A DNA stretch of 45,158 nucleotides, taken from positions 1 through 45,158 of the forward strand of contig CAZSMX010000007.1 in assembly GCA_964608325.1 (NCBI GenBank), written 5' to 3'. Positions 32,613-41,501 of the stretch are shown in pieces. The position numbers and the translations under genes were made by a program. The notes under the pieces were generated by a model that was not told the DNA's origin, did no database searches, and worked only from the letters and a program-made list of their open reading frames with translations. The stretch's first letter is position 1. Every line of letters begins with the position of its first letter. The DNA is from CAZRVH01 sp964608325. GTDB taxonomy: Bacteria; Patescibacteriota; Gracilibacteria; Peribacterales; Peribacteraceae.

Positions 32613-34973
32613 GTGCCGACCAATCTCGTCATCGTCGAAAGCCCCGCGAAGGCCAAGACCATCAAGCGCTTCCTCGGAAAAGATTTCATCGTGGAGGCGA
32701 GCATGGGACACATCCGCGATCTTCCGAAGAGCGGCGTCGGCGTCGACATCGAGCACGGGTTCGAGCCGACGTACGAGGTGACGAAAGAGAAGGCGACCGT
32801 CGTGAAGAAATTGAAAGCCCTCTACAAGGACGCCGACACATTGTGGATCGCGACTGACGAAGACCGCGAAGGGGAAGCCATTGGCTGGCATTTGCTGGAA
32901 GCGTTGAAGGTGAAGAAGGCCGATCAGAAAAACATCCGCCGCATCGTGTTCCATGAAATCACGGAGAGCGCCATCAAGGAGGCCGTGGAGCATCCGCGCG
33001 GCATCGACATGAACCTCGTCGACGCCCAGCAGGCGCGCCGCATCCTGGATCGCTTGGTGGGGTATACGCTCTCGCCGTTCCTGTGGAAGAAAGTCTACAG
33101 CGGACTCAGCGCCGGCCGCGTGCAGTCCGTGGTGGTGAAGGTGATCGTCGACCGCGAGCGCGAGATCAAGGCTTTCAATCCCGTCGAGTACTGGTCACTT
33201 GAAGGACTTTTCCAGACTGCGGATAAAAAAGATTTCAGCGCGAACCTGTCCACCAAGGACGGACAGAAATTCGTTCCCGGAAATAAGGCGGAGACGGACC
33301 AGGTGTTGAAAGATCTCGAAGGTGCGTCGTACGTCGTCAGCGCCGTCGAGGAAAAAGACGTGACGCGCAACCCCGCCCCCCCGTTCACCACGTCCACGTT
33401 GCAGCAGGAGGCCGCGCGCAAGCTCGGCTTCTCCGTGAAGCAGACGATGGTGGTGGCTCAGCAGCTGTACGAAGGCGTGAGCCTGGGCAAGGGCGAGGGG
33501 CAGGCGGGTCTCATCACCTACATGCGTACCGACTCCGTGAACCTCAGCGAGAAGGCGCTCTCGGATGCGAAGAGGACGATCGAAAAGCAGTACGGCCGCG
33601 AGTACGTCATCGATTCCCCGCGCACGTTCAAGAGCAAGGCGAAGGGCGCGCAGGAAGCGCACGAAGCGATCCGCCCCACCGAGATCGAACGCACGCCCCA
33701 GTCGTTGGAGGGTGTCCTGGATCACCAGCAGCTCAAGCTCTACACGCTTATCTGGAACCGCACCATGGCCACGCAGATGCCCCCAGCGGAGTTCAAGCGC
33801 ATCGGCGCCGACATTACCGCCGGCAAGTACGGATTCCGCGCCACGGGCCAGACGGTGACGTTCGACGGATTCCTGCGCGTGTACTCGGAAGGAAAAGACG
33901 AGGAAGACGAGCGCAAGGAAGGAGCGGAGGAAGACGGCGAGAAGTTCCTGCCGCCGCTGAAGGAAGGCGATACGCCCACCCTCCAGGAGCTCAAGCCCGA
34001 GCAGCACTTTACCAAGCCGCCCGCCCGCTACACCGAAGCCAGCCTCGTGAAGAAGCTGGAGGAAGAAGGCATCGGACGCCCGTCCACGTACGCCCCCACC
34101 ATCTCCACGGTGCAGCAGCGCGGCTACATCAAGAAAGAAGGTAAGCAGCTCATTCCGGAGGACATCGCGTTCACCGTGACGGACCTGTTGGCAGAACACT
34201 TCCCGAACATCGTCGACCTGCATTTCACTGCGGACATGGAGCAATCGCTCGATGACATCGCCGAAGGAAAGGAAAACCATGCGGAATTCCTCACGGGTTT
34301 CTACAGCCCGTTCAAGGCGCTCGTGGACGAGAAGACGAAGGACATCAAGAAGTCCGACGTGTTGAAGGAGCGCGTCGTCGGCATCGATCCCGAAACGAAT
34401 TTGGAAGTCATCGCGCGCCTCGGACGCTTCGGTCCGTACCTCCAGCTGGGAAGGCTAGAGCTGGCGAAGGGCGAGAAGAAAAAGAAGGGCGAAGGACCCA
34501 AGACTGCGTCCGTGCCGAAGAACATGTCCATGGACGACGTCACGCTCGAACAGGCGCTCTCCCTCCTCGCGTTCCCAAAGACCCTCGGCGTGCACAACGG
34601 CGAGCCGGTGCAGGTGATCCTCGGACGTTTCGGTCCGTACATGAAGAACGGGGAGAAGACGGTGGCGGTGCCGAAGGACATCGACCCCGGAAGTATTGTC
34701 CTGAAGGACGCCATCAGCATGATCGAGAACGCCGCGGAGATGAAGAAGAAGGCGGCGGAGCCGCTGCGCGTCCTTGGAAAAGATCCGGCCTTGGGAGGCG
34801 AAGTGAGCCTGAAGGACGGACGTTACGGCCCTTACATCACGGACGGCAAGACGAACGTGTCGCTGCCCAAGCGTTTCGAAATCGCCACCATCACCTTGGA
34901 AGAAGCGGCTGAACTTCTGGCAAAGAAGCGCGTGGCGCCCAAGCGCGCCTGGAGGGGGAAGAAGAAAGAATGA
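32613..34973 (+). CDS. topA: DNA topoisomerase I
   Basis: 786 aa, type IA enzyme that relaxes negative supercoils. The TOPRIM domain starts VIVESPAKAKTIKRFLGKDF; catalytic Tyr303 lies in GLITYMRTDS; YSGLSAGRVQSV and EEGIGRPSTYAPTI are present. The C-terminus carries three GRFGPY/GRYGPY repeats (near residues 607, 671 and 735) instead of Cys4 zinc fingers, as in some other lineages. The start is GTG 32613, giving the conserved N-terminus; no Shine-Dalgarno is seen. The following small gene starts just after its stop. Confidence 0.97.
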   Translation: MPTNLVIVESPAKAKTIKRFLGKDFIVEASMGHIRDLPKSGVGVDIEHGFEPTYEVTKEKATVVKKLKALYKDADTLWIATDEDREGEAIGWHLLEALKVKKADQKNIRRIVFHEITESAIKEAVEHPRGIDMNLVDAQQARRILDRLVGYTLSPFLWKKVYSGLSAGRVQSVVVKVIVDREREIKAFNPVEYWSLEGLFQTADKKDFSANLSTKDGQKFVPGNKAETDQVLKDLEGASYVVSAVEEKDVTRNPAPPFTTSTLQQEAARKLGFSVKQTMVVAQQLYEGVSLGKGEGQAGLITYMRTDSVNLSEKALSDAKRTIEKQYGREYVIDSPRTFKSKAKGAQEAHEAIRPTEIERTPQSLEGVLDHQQLKLYTLIWNRTMATQMPPAEFKRIGADITAGKYGFRATGQTVTFDGFLRVYSEGKDEEDERKEGAEEDGEKFLPPLKEGDTPTLQELKPEQHFTKPPARYTEASLVKKLEEEGIGRPSTYAPTISTVQQRGYIKKEGKQLIPEDIAFTVTDLLAEHFPNIVDLHFTADMEQSLDDIAEGKENHAEFLTGFYSPFKALVDEKTKDIKKSDVLKERVVGIDPETNLEVIARLGRFGPYLQLGRLELAKGEKKKKGEGPKTASVPKNMSMDDVTLEQALSLLAFPKTLGVHNGEPVQVILGRFGPYMKNGEKTVAVPKDIDPGSIVLKDAISMIENAAEMKKKAAEPLRVLGKDPALGGEVSLKDGRYGPYITDGKTNVSLPKRFEIATITLEEAAELLAKKRVAPKRAWRGKKKE

Positions 34974-34996
34974 TGCGATTATGCTATGATCGCCGC

Positions 34997-35254
34997 ATGA
35001 CCCTCGAACACAAGGATCCGTTGGATAATTTATTGGTCGAAGTCGGAGAGTCGGTAGCCCTGATAGAGGCTGATCCTACTGCGGCTTTCGAGCGCCTCAT
35101 TGCAAATCAGCGGCGTCTCATCGCGCATCTTCCCGAATCGGCACCGATCGAGGAATTTGAATCGGCGCTCGGAGTGAGTGGATATGTGCATGAGAGCGAA
35201 TTTTTCACGCATGCAGAACTTGATGCCCGCGCGAATGCTATTTTCAACCAGTAA
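34997..35254 (+). CDS. Hypothetical small acidic protein, 85 aa
   Basis: MTLEHKDPLDNLLVEVGESV onward, acidic and helical, soluble. No family recognised. ATG 34997 is chosen because TATGAT (34985-34990) lies 6 nt upstream, inside the end of the topA region; an in-frame start at 34970 would overlap topA and precede the -10. It is followed by a hairpin at 35328-35358. Confidence 0.65.
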   Translation: MTLEHKDPLDNLLVEVGESVALIEADPTAAFERLIANQRRLIAHLPESAPIEEFESALGVSGYVHESEFFTHAELDARANAIFNQ

Positions 35255-35327
35255 CCTAATGTATCAAAAACCGCGTCGAACGAGCGCCCCGCGCGAAGTG
35301 GAGACGCTCATTGCGGAAAGAGAGCCC

Positions 35328-35358
35328 ATGAGAGAAAGCCTCGCAGGTTTTCTTTCAT
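35328..35358 (+). terminator. Hairpin terminator after the 34997 gene
   Basis: ATGAGAGAAAGCCT and AGGTTTTCTTTCAT pair around CGC with a few mismatches; the 3' arm is T-rich. The design matches 21728-21758. It also lies just downstream of tRNA-Trp on the other strand. Confidence 0.55.
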
Positions 35359-35366
35359 GAACGTAA

Positions 35367-35442
35367 TGGCAGGCGCGGTAGGGATCGAACCTACGACCCT
35401 TGGTTTTGGAGACCAATGCTCTACCAACTGAGCTACGCGCCT
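35367..35442 (-). tRNA. tRNA-Trp (anticodon CCA)
   Basis: A complete cloverleaf on the minus strand: acceptor AGGCGCG/CGCGCCT, D-arm GCTC/GAGC, anticodon stem TTGGT/ACCAA with loop CTCCAAA, T-loop TTCGATC, and encoded CCA (35367-35369). Confidence 0.97.
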
Positions 35443-35522
35443 ATATACGGTGGTGGGAAGAATGTTTTTCCAAGGCGACCGAGCTCGATTGTTTTCTGTT
35501 GTCATCGCAAGCGATGACGGAG

Positions 35523-35542
35523 CAACTGAGCTACGCGCCTAT
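35523..35542 (-). pseudogene. 5' fragment of tRNA-Trp with a D-loop break
   Basis: These 20 bp duplicate the first part of tRNA-Trp (35425-35444) exactly, 98 bp upstream of the real gene. The copy breaks in the D-loop after GTAGCTCAGTTG and continues into an 8-bp hairpin (GTCATCGC/GCGATGAC, about 35498-35515). The rest of the tRNA is absent. Confidence 0.75.
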
Positions 35543-35639
35543 GGGTCAGATCGCCGATAAAGAGAAAGGACCGTGAAGACCTCCTTGGTTTTAGTATACG
35601 GGAAAGCCGAGGGCTCGTCACCGCCAATATTCACCCTCA

Positions 35640-36356
35640 TCAGGCCTTTTCCGGCGGTGGGGCCTCGCCCGCGATCGCCGCGCCCAGGCCGATTCCATCT
35701 GTTTTCTGGGGTGCGGACTGGTCTTCTTGCAGTAGCTCGGGCTGGGGGTTCCCGGAATCGATAGCGGGACCCTGCATCGCCTCTTTCTTGCGTTGCTCCT
35801 CGGCCACTTTGATCGGTTTCTCATTCATGATGATGCCATGTTCGATGATCGCGGCGATGTCATTGGGCTTGGGAACGTACTCGTTTTTCAATTGCACGTG
35901 CGCGCCTCCCTGCTGGCCTATCTTCAGTTCGATGAACAGGACGCCGCATTTGAAAATGCCGGCGAATTGGGACTCGACGCGCGTGTTGTTGATGTTCGTG
36001 AAATGCACCGGGTTGATCTTCTGGAAAAACATCGACCGTTGTTCCACAAGCACGACCTTCTGGGTCGTGATGATGATGAAATTACATTTCCACGCGACGT
36101 GTGCCGAGGAAAAGAAATATGCGTAGATCAAACCGAAGACGACGAGTGTCCAAAATCCGAAATCCGGAGCGATGATTCCCTGCGCCATTCCGAAAAGTAC
36201 GGCGTACGCGAGGATAGCCATCATGATCGTCTGCCAAAAGATATTCACCAAAAACGCCAGGAAGTGCATATGCGTCACGTGCACCGCCTTCTCGTTCTCC
36301 ACGATGAATTTTTTCTTGAGCTCCTCCACGTTGGTTTCAATGGCAAAAAGACGCAT
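35640..36356 (-). CDS. Membrane protein with bacterial PH-like (bPH2/DUF304-type) domain
   Basis: 238 aa. Two membrane helices (about 30-55 and 65-90) are followed by a PH-like beta domain (about 92-180): CNFIIITTQKVVLVEQRSMF, then HFTNINNTRVESQFAGIFKC and GVLFIELKIG. The tail is Pro/Glu-rich and disordered. Function in this family is not established. ATG 36356 has TATACT (36364-36369) 7 nt upstream and no Shine-Dalgarno, so probably leaderless. A second, larger bPH-like protein is encoded at 37392-38288. Confidence 0.72.
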   Translation of the reverse strand: MRLFAIETNVEELKKKFIVENEKAVHVTHMHFLAFLVNIFWQTIMMAILAYAVLFGMAQGIIAPDFGFWTLVVFGLIYAYFFSSAHVAWKCNFIIITTQKVVLVEQRSMFFQKINPVHFTNINNTRVESQFAGIFKCGVLFIELKIGQQGGAHVQLKNEYVPKPNDIAAIIEHGIIMNEKPIKVAEEQRKKEAMQGPAIDSGNPQPELLQEDQSAPQKTDGIGLGAAIAGEAPPPEKA

Positions 36357-36451
36357 ATCTGCGAGTATAGACGTTTTAAACCAAGAAAGTACCTTTTTGC
36401 GGTCTTTTTAAGGGTTGGCTAAAACTGCTCAAATTTGCTATACTGGTACGA

Positions 36452-37369
36452 ATGCTTCAAATAGAAATAAACGTCGACCGCCCGTGGCTCACGCTCTCCG
36501 TCATCGGAGGGGTCATCGCTGGCGTCGTCTACTGGGGCAATGTTCCCGCAACCCCTGCCGTCCATGCGGATCTGACGCATACTCATTCGGAAGCAGAGTC
36601 GGCGTGGGAAGACCTTTCGGATGAAGCGGACTTGGGAGGCAGCGGCATCGACGCAGCCCAAACAGTGCGCAACGCGGAAATAACCATGTACGACGTCCGT
36701 TTGAAACAGGAGGTGATGAACAGGAAGGAAGAAATCCTGCGCAACGAATTGGAGATGCTTCAGGATTCCGACGATGCCGATCCGACCGTCATCGCCGAGG
36801 CACAGCGGAAATTGAATGAGCTATTGCTCGACGAACACGAGGCCGAGGCGCAGCTTCTCGCATCGTACAACGATCTGTGGGACGCGCAGGGATACGCCGC
36901 GCAGTATTCGCAGCAGGGCTCCGACGGCGAAGAAGTCTTCTTCGAATGGCCGGTGACACCCAAGAAGGGAATCTCCGCGCACTTCCATGACAGTGCATAC
37001 AAGCAGCGTTTCGGCATCGCCCACGACGCCATCGACATCCCGACCCCCCAGGGCACGATCCTGACGGCCGTGGCGGACGGTATCGTGGTCAAGGTGAGTG
37101 ACAAGGGCATGGGATTCAATTCGCTCGTCCTGCGCCATGCAAACGGCATGACGTCCATGTACGGACATGTGAGCGCGTTCCTCGTGGAGGAAGGCGACAG
37201 CGTACGCGCGGGCGAACCCGTCGCGGAGTCCGGCGGTATGCCGGGCACCAAGGGCGCGGGACATCTCACGACGGGCCCGCACCTCCACCTTCAGTTCATG
37301 AAGGACGGAGTCGCCGTGGACCCCATGGAATACCTTCCCGCGTTGGGAGGTGTGACGCAGTACGAGTAA
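36452..37369 (+). CDS. M23 family peptidoglycan endopeptidase
   Basis: 305 aa. An N-terminal membrane helix (about 13-30) is followed by a coiled-coil-like segment (about 70-140) and a LytM/M23 zinc peptidase domain (about 165-295) with HDAID (the H-x3-D motif), SMYGHVSAF and GPHLHLQF (HxH). It should cleave peptide cross-links. The Glu-rich coiled coil resembles EnvC-like regulators. ATG 36452 lies 7 nt after TATACT (36439-36444). It is convergent with the voltage-sensor gene (22 bp apart). Confidence 0.9.
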   Translation: MLQIEINVDRPWLTLSVIGGVIAGVVYWGNVPATPAVHADLTHTHSEAESAWEDLSDEADLGGSGIDAAQTVRNAEITMYDVRLKQEVMNRKEEILRNELEMLQDSDDADPTVIAEAQRKLNELLLDEHEAEAQLLASYNDLWDAQGYAAQYSQQGSDGEEVFFEWPVTPKKGISAHFHDSAYKQRFGIAHDAIDIPTPQGTILTAVADGIVVKVSDKGMGFNSLVLRHANGMTSMYGHVSAFLVEEGDSVRAGEPVAESGGMPGTKGAGHLTTGPHLHLQFMKDGVAVDPMEYLPALGGVTQYE

Positions 37370-37391
37370 TCCCTCTTCGCTTGCGGACAAG

Positions 37392-38288
37392 TCACCTCAA
37401 CGTCTTCTGCATGATCAGGTGCGCCGCTTTCTCGTGTTTGCGGACGGTATCCAACTGGATGTGGCCCGTTCCCTCGGCGGCGGTTTCGATGTTGATGGAG
37501 CCGAACCGGAACAGGAAGCTGAGTACATGCGGGTAGAACGGCTTCACGTTCGTGATCTGCCGGTAATCCACGTGATTGATGCTGCGGCCAAGAAGGTGCT
37601 GGTTCTGGAAAATAAGACGCTTGTCCGTGAGGTAAATCACGTCGTACGCGAAATCGCGCCACCCGCTCCACAGGAAGATGAGGGAAAACAGGACCAACGC
37701 GACGCTGATGGAAATGGAAATGGCATTGATATCCGATACGATCAGGATGCCGATACCGAAGCTGAGTGAAACCAGGGGCGGCACCGCGGTGAAGAGCAGG
37801 AACAGCGGGTGCCTGCGAATGATATATTCCACCGACTCCCCTTCCAGAAGGTCGATGTTCTTCAGGTGCAATTCCTTCTTGTCCTTCGGCACTTCCTCGT
37901 GGATGCCGAGGATCTTGAAGATGCGGATGAGGCGCACGAGGCGCAGGTATTCGCCCCAGGGAATGCCGCTGTAGAACGGTATGATGCTGAGGAGGTCGAT
38001 GATACCCGTGGGGGAGAAAATGTATCCCGTCCTGCTGGGTGCCGCGTAGATCCGCAGCGCGTACTCCACCATGAAGAGTCCCACGAATACCGCGTCGATG
38101 AGGAACAGCGTGGTACCGAAGCTTTCAGTGCCCGGGAAAAATTCCAACGGAAGGATGGCCACCGACAGGATGATGAAAATCACCAGCGTGAAATGGAACG
38201 CATGTCCCGCCCGCCCGTGCCCGTCGTGCATCACCGCCCACAGGTGCTCCCGGAAGATCTGCCGTTTATGGTCGCGGCTGTGGATCAC
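37392..38288 (-). CDS. Pore-less voltage-sensor domain fused to a bPH-like membrane domain
   Basis: 298 aa. Residues about 30-128 look like the S1-S4 voltage sensor of Kv channels: S2 with VEYALRIYAAPSRTGYIFSP (E75, R79), S3 with GIIDLLSIIPFY (D98), and S4 with LRLVRLIRIFKIL bearing R116, R119, R122 and K125 at every third position. No S5-pore-S6 or TVGYG-like filter follows. Instead there is IIRRHPLFLLF, two helices (about 160-208) and a PH-like domain (about 215-298: YDVIYLTDKRLIFQNQHLLG onward). The start is GTG 38288. It lies 27 bp downstream of dgt on the same strand. It could couple membrane potential to a lipid- or protein-binding domain, but this is inference. Confidence 0.75.
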   Translation of the reverse strand: MIHSRDHKRQIFREHLWAVMHDGHGRAGHAFHFTLVIFIILSVAILPLEFFPGTESFGTTLFLIDAVFVGLFMVEYALRIYAAPSRTGYIFSPTGIIDLLSIIPFYSGIPWGEYLRLVRLIRIFKILGIHEEVPKDKKELHLKNIDLLEGESVEYIIRRHPLFLLFTAVPPLVSLSFGIGILIVSDINAISISISVALVLFSLIFLWSGWRDFAYDVIYLTDKRLIFQNQHLLGRSINHVDYRQITNVKPFYPHVLSFLFRFGSINIETAAEGTGHIQLDTVRKHEKAAHLIMQKTLR

Positions 38289-38315
38289 GGGGTTATTGTG
38301 ATGGCTTACGCGGCA

Positions 38316-39383
38316 TTACGCAATCTGGGCGTGCATTTTGCGCATATAGCGGTCCGACATCATGCCGATGTTATCCGCCACCGCCTGTACCAGGCTGCAG
38401 TCCGTTTCCCTCTGGATGCGTTCCACGTCCTGCGACGGATGACGCATGTAGGAGTCGAACAATTCCCTGATCATTCGTTTGCCTCCCTCCCGGTGCTCCT
38501 TCAAATTCGGGTGATTATAAATCCTTTCGATATGGAATCGATATAACTCCTTGTAGCGGGTCTGCATGCTTTCGGAGAACGCGATGCATCGTTCTTCATC
38601 GGATTCAAGCAGCGGCGTGGATGTCTTGAGCATGTCGTCGCCCAAAATGCTGATGATCGCGCCGCGGATGGTCGTTCCCTCGCCTTCGATGCGTTCATGG
38701 GCTTCCCTGGCCAATGGGATGTCGAGAAGCTCGTCCATGGAAAACAGTCCCGCATCCAGGGCATCTTCGGTGTCGTGCCCGAGGTAAATGATGCCGTCCG
38801 TCTTGTCGTTCAATTGCGCTTCGGGAACATGTCGGATTTTCTCCCCTGTTTCCGGATGGAACGCATCGTGCTTCAGGGTTCCGTCCAAGAGCTCCCTGTT
38901 GAGATTCAATCCCAGGTACCGAGACGGTTTGTGGTGTTCGAGTTTCGTCACCAGCCGGTAACACTGCCTGTTGTGATTGAAGCCCGGGGAATCAGGGTCG
39001 TGCTTTTTCATGCATTCGTCCAAGGCGTCTTCGCCGGTGTGTCCGTAGGGGGGATGGGCAAGATCGTGCAGCAGGCCCATCGCGCGCGCCACGTCTTCGT
39101 TCAGTCTCAATCCACGGGCAAATTCGAACGATGCCTGTGCCACTTCCTCGGTGTGGGCGAGGCGCGTCCTTCGGTGGTCGTTCACCCCTGTCGGGAATAC
39201 CTGCATCTTTCCCTGCAGGCGGCGGAACGCCGTGCTATGGATGATGCGCGCGATGTCGCGTGCAAAGGGAAATCGATACGTTTCCACGGTATCCGGATGC
39301 TCACGCCCGAGCCTTCCTTGGTGCGGCGTCGCGCGCGGATGCAGCAATTCGTTTGCCCGTTCGATGCGTTCGGAGAGGTTCAT
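38316..39383 (-). CDS. dgt: dGTPase-like HD-domain triphosphohydrolase
   Basis: 355 aa. The N-terminal GREHPDTVETYRFPFARDIA is typical of dGTP triphosphohydrolases. The HD metal motif is RTRLAHTEEVAQ plus GLLHDLAHPPYGHTGEDAL. It hydrolyses dNTP to deoxynucleoside and tripolyphosphate and helps control dNTP pools. ATG 39383 has TATAGT 11 nt upstream. A structured intergenic segment lies further upstream (39439-39548). Confidence 0.92.
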   Translation of the reverse strand: MNLSERIERANELLHPRATPHQGRLGREHPDTVETYRFPFARDIARIIHSTAFRRLQGKMQVFPTGVNDHRRTRLAHTEEVAQASFEFARGLRLNEDVARAMGLLHDLAHPPYGHTGEDALDECMKKHDPDSPGFNHNRQCYRLVTKLEHHKPSRYLGLNLNRELLDGTLKHDAFHPETGEKIRHVPEAQLNDKTDGIIYLGHDTEDALDAGLFSMDELLDIPLAREAHERIEGEGTTIRGAIISILGDDMLKTSTPLLESDEERCIAFSESMQTRYKELYRFHIERIYNHPNLKEHREGGKRMIRELFDSYMRHPSQDVERIQRETDCSLVQAVADNIGMMSDRYMRKMHAQIA

Positions 39384-39438
39384 GGAAGTGCATGACTATA
39401 CCTATGTTTTTGCATATTAAAAATCCGAGAAACCGTTT

Positions 39439-39548
39439 GCAGACATGCTTGATCCCTGGGTATCAGGGGGGTGACCGCATCCCGTGGCCACAGCCAGGGG
39501 AGAATAGGCCTCCCGGTTACAAGCAATTAGGAAAAAAACATGGTCTGC
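39439..39548. other. Intergenic segment with nested RNA-like pairing
   Basis: The 236-bp space between dgt and the YfiH-type gene contains nested pairs: GCAGAC (39439-39444) with GTCTGC (39543-39548), TGCTTG (39446-39451) with CAAGCA (39520-39525), CCCTGG (39454-39459) with CCAGGG (39494-39499), and GGGAG/CTCCC (39498-39514). An A-rich unpaired strip (about 39526-39540) remains. The strand is undecided; on the minus strand it would precede dgt as a possible 5' regulatory RNA. I recognise no riboswitch class. Confidence 0.4.
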
Positions 39549-39619
39549 GAGTGACGTGTTGCCCAGACGGGGTTTAGTGTAGCAGGAAGCCATCCGTCGT
39601 CCATCGTTTTCCCTTGTTT

Positions 39620-40294
39620 TTACTTCAGGCGGATGGTCAGCATATTCCGGTAATTCCGTGCGAACGCCTTCTCGTCTTTCGATCGGTAGCTCCAGTAGGT
39701 GTCATGCATGCACTTCGTGCAGTCCGGGGAGCGCTCGATGTTCGTTTTCGGGACGCCCGCCGTTTCCAGTTGGGCATCCGCCGCGGCGCGCAAATCCACG
39801 AACCGTCCGTGGAAGAAGCGGGGATCGACCGTGGGCAATTCCGTACGGGGATCGGTGAAACCCGCGCATTGCAGGCAGAGCGAGGGGCCGGCGCAGACGA
39901 ACGTGTCGCGAGGCGCGATCCCCCACTGGTCCGAGACCTTCCGAAAGAACGCGGGGATGATTTCCGCCACCACGCCTTTCCATCCCGCGTGGATGATCCC
40001 TATGACATTCTGTTTCGGCGCGTAGACGACGAACGGCTGGCAGTCGGCGATGCGCATGACGAGCGTGAGATCCTTGGTATCCGTGGCCGCCGCGTCCGCC
40101 TTCTCCGTGCGATGGACGGGGCGGGTGGCGATGAGCGTGGTGTTCCCGTGTACCTGTTCCAGCGTGACGAAGCGGTCCGTACCCAGGGCCTTTTCGATCG
40201 AGGCGTCATCGGACAAGTCATCCTCCCGTGTGAACATGCGCACGTCGATCACGTCCTTGTGCGGAGCCAGGAGTTTGAAGGGATGGTCGATCAT
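39620..40294 (-). CDS. YfiH/YlmD family protein (laccase-domain, PgeF-like)
   Basis: 224 aa. Family motifs: LEQVHGNTT (QVHG), IADCQPFVVYAP, IGIIHAGWKGVV (HAGW) and the C-terminal Cys/His region SPDCTKCMHDTYWSYR. Members are described as copper/zinc-binding, with purine nucleoside phosphorylase or peptidoglycan-editing activity (PgeF). Its 5' end overlaps the glycosyltransferase gene by 4 nt (ATGA), so the two are co-translated. The cell-wall context fits PgeF. Confidence 0.88.
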   Translation of the reverse strand: MIDHPFKLLAPHKDVIDVRMFTREDDLSDDASIEKALGTDRFVTLEQVHGNTTLIATRPVHRTEKADAAATDTKDLTLVMRIADCQPFVVYAPKQNVIGIIHAGWKGVVAEIIPAFFRKVSDQWGIAPRDTFVCAGPSLCLQCAGFTDPRTELPTVDPRFFHGRFVDLRAAADAQLETAGVPKTNIERSPDCTKCMHDTYWSYRSKDEKAFARNYRNMLTIRLK

Positions 40295-41421
40295 GAAAAG
40301 AAGCGGTCGCGTTTTCCATTCTTGAAATCCGCGTACGCAGCGTCGACCGTCTTGCTGATCTTCGCGCGGAATTCATCCTGCGAGAATCCCTTTGCGAACG
40401 CGCGGATCGCCTCTCGGTCCCAGGTTCTCGCTTCAAACTCTCGTAACGCCGCCTTCAGGCTTTCCTTCGTCTGTTCCGGAAAGAGGATGCTTGTCACGCC
40501 CGGCTTCGTCAGCGTCTTCGCGCCGCCCGCGTCGTAGGCGATCACCGGCGTGCCGCTCGCCTGTGCTTCCAGCTGCACGATGCCCGCGTCCTCGTACTGC
40601 GGGAACAGCAGCGCCTCGGCGTTCGCGAATAATGTTTCCAGTTCGTCTTCCGGCACGAATCCCAGGAATTCCACCGTCGGTCCCGCCATTTTTTTCAGTC
40701 TCTTTTCGTCCTGTCCCCTGCCCACGATCTTCAGCGGGAGCTTCAGCTCGTTGGCGACCTCGATCAGCAAGTCGAACCTCTTGTACGGAACCATGCGTCC
40801 CACGGCCAGGAAATACGCCGGCTCGGGAGCCTTCGTTCGCAGGGGGGATTCCAAAAACCGGTTCTTCACCGGAGGGGGGATGACGATGCTGTCGCGACCG
40901 TACGTGCGCTTGATGCGCTCCGCGCTCGTTTCGGAATTCGCGATGAATAGATCCGTACGTTGCGCCGTCGTCAGGTCCCACTGGCGCAGGCGTTCCAGGC
41001 GGCGCCTGATGAACGGCTGCAAAAAACCGGGGATCTTAAAATCGCGCAGGTATTCCTCTTCCATCTCCCATGCGTACCTCATGGGCGTGTGGCAGTAGCA
41101 GATATGCAGCGTACCGCTCTCCGGCACGATGCCTTTCCCCACCGCGTGCGAGGAGCTCAGGATGACGTCGTATCCGCGCACGTCCAGCGATTCGATCGCG
41201 GCCGGCATCTTCGACAGCAATACCTGGTGGTTGCGAAGCGCCCTGTACCAACCCTGAAGCCTGCTGACACGCACGTCCGCCCCTTCCAACGCACGCACCG
41301 CCCCGGGGCGGGTGACAGTCGTGAAAAAAGGCGCCTGCGGGTACAACGCGCGGAATTCCGACAGCACCTGTTCGGCGCCTCCGTTGGTTGTCAGCCAGTC
41401 CGCGGTGAATGCGATCCTCAT
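40291..41421 (-). CDS. Glycosyltransferase family 4
   Basis: 376 aa from ATG 41421 (MRIAFTADWLTTNGGAEQVL, GGAE loop). The C-terminal domain has FLAVGRMVPYKRFDLLIEVA, IVGRGQDEKRLKK and the E-x7-E motif in EALLFPQYEDAGIVQLEAQA. It resembles mannosyl/GlcNAc transferases of surface polysaccharides. The start is chosen for the conserved N-terminus; the longer frame to 41493 would overlap the ftsQ promoter. It is divergent from ftsQ and coupled to the YfiH-type gene. Confidence 0.92.
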   Translation of the reverse strand: MRIAFTADWLTTNGGAEQVLSEFRALYPQAPFFTTVTRPGAVRALEGADVRVSRLQGWYRALRNHQVLLSKMPAAIESLDVRGYDVILSSSHAVGKGIVPESGTLHICYCHTPMRYAWEMEEEYLRDFKIPGFLQPFIRRRLERLRQWDLTTAQRTDLFIANSETSAERIKRTYGRDSIVIPPPVKNRFLESPLRTKAPEPAYFLAVGRMVPYKRFDLLIEVANELKLPLKIVGRGQDEKRLKKMAGPTVEFLGFVPEDELETLFANAEALLFPQYEDAGIVQLEAQASGTPVIAYDAGGAKTLTKPGVTSILFPEQTKESLKAALREFEARTWDREAIRAFAKGFSQDEFRAKISKTVDAAYADFKNGKRDRFFS

Positions 41422-41501
41422 GGGTCCAAAAAGAAGCGAAACAGGAGAGTGGGCGGCCGTGCAATGTCCTCTTCGTCCGTTCGGGTCTATCATACAGCCT
41501 C

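Noticed and set aside
35255..35545. Integrated element using tRNA-Trp as attachment site
   Set aside because: The direct repeat is the tRNA 5' end, not the 3' end normally duplicated by integrases, and there is no integrase gene or cargo between the copies.
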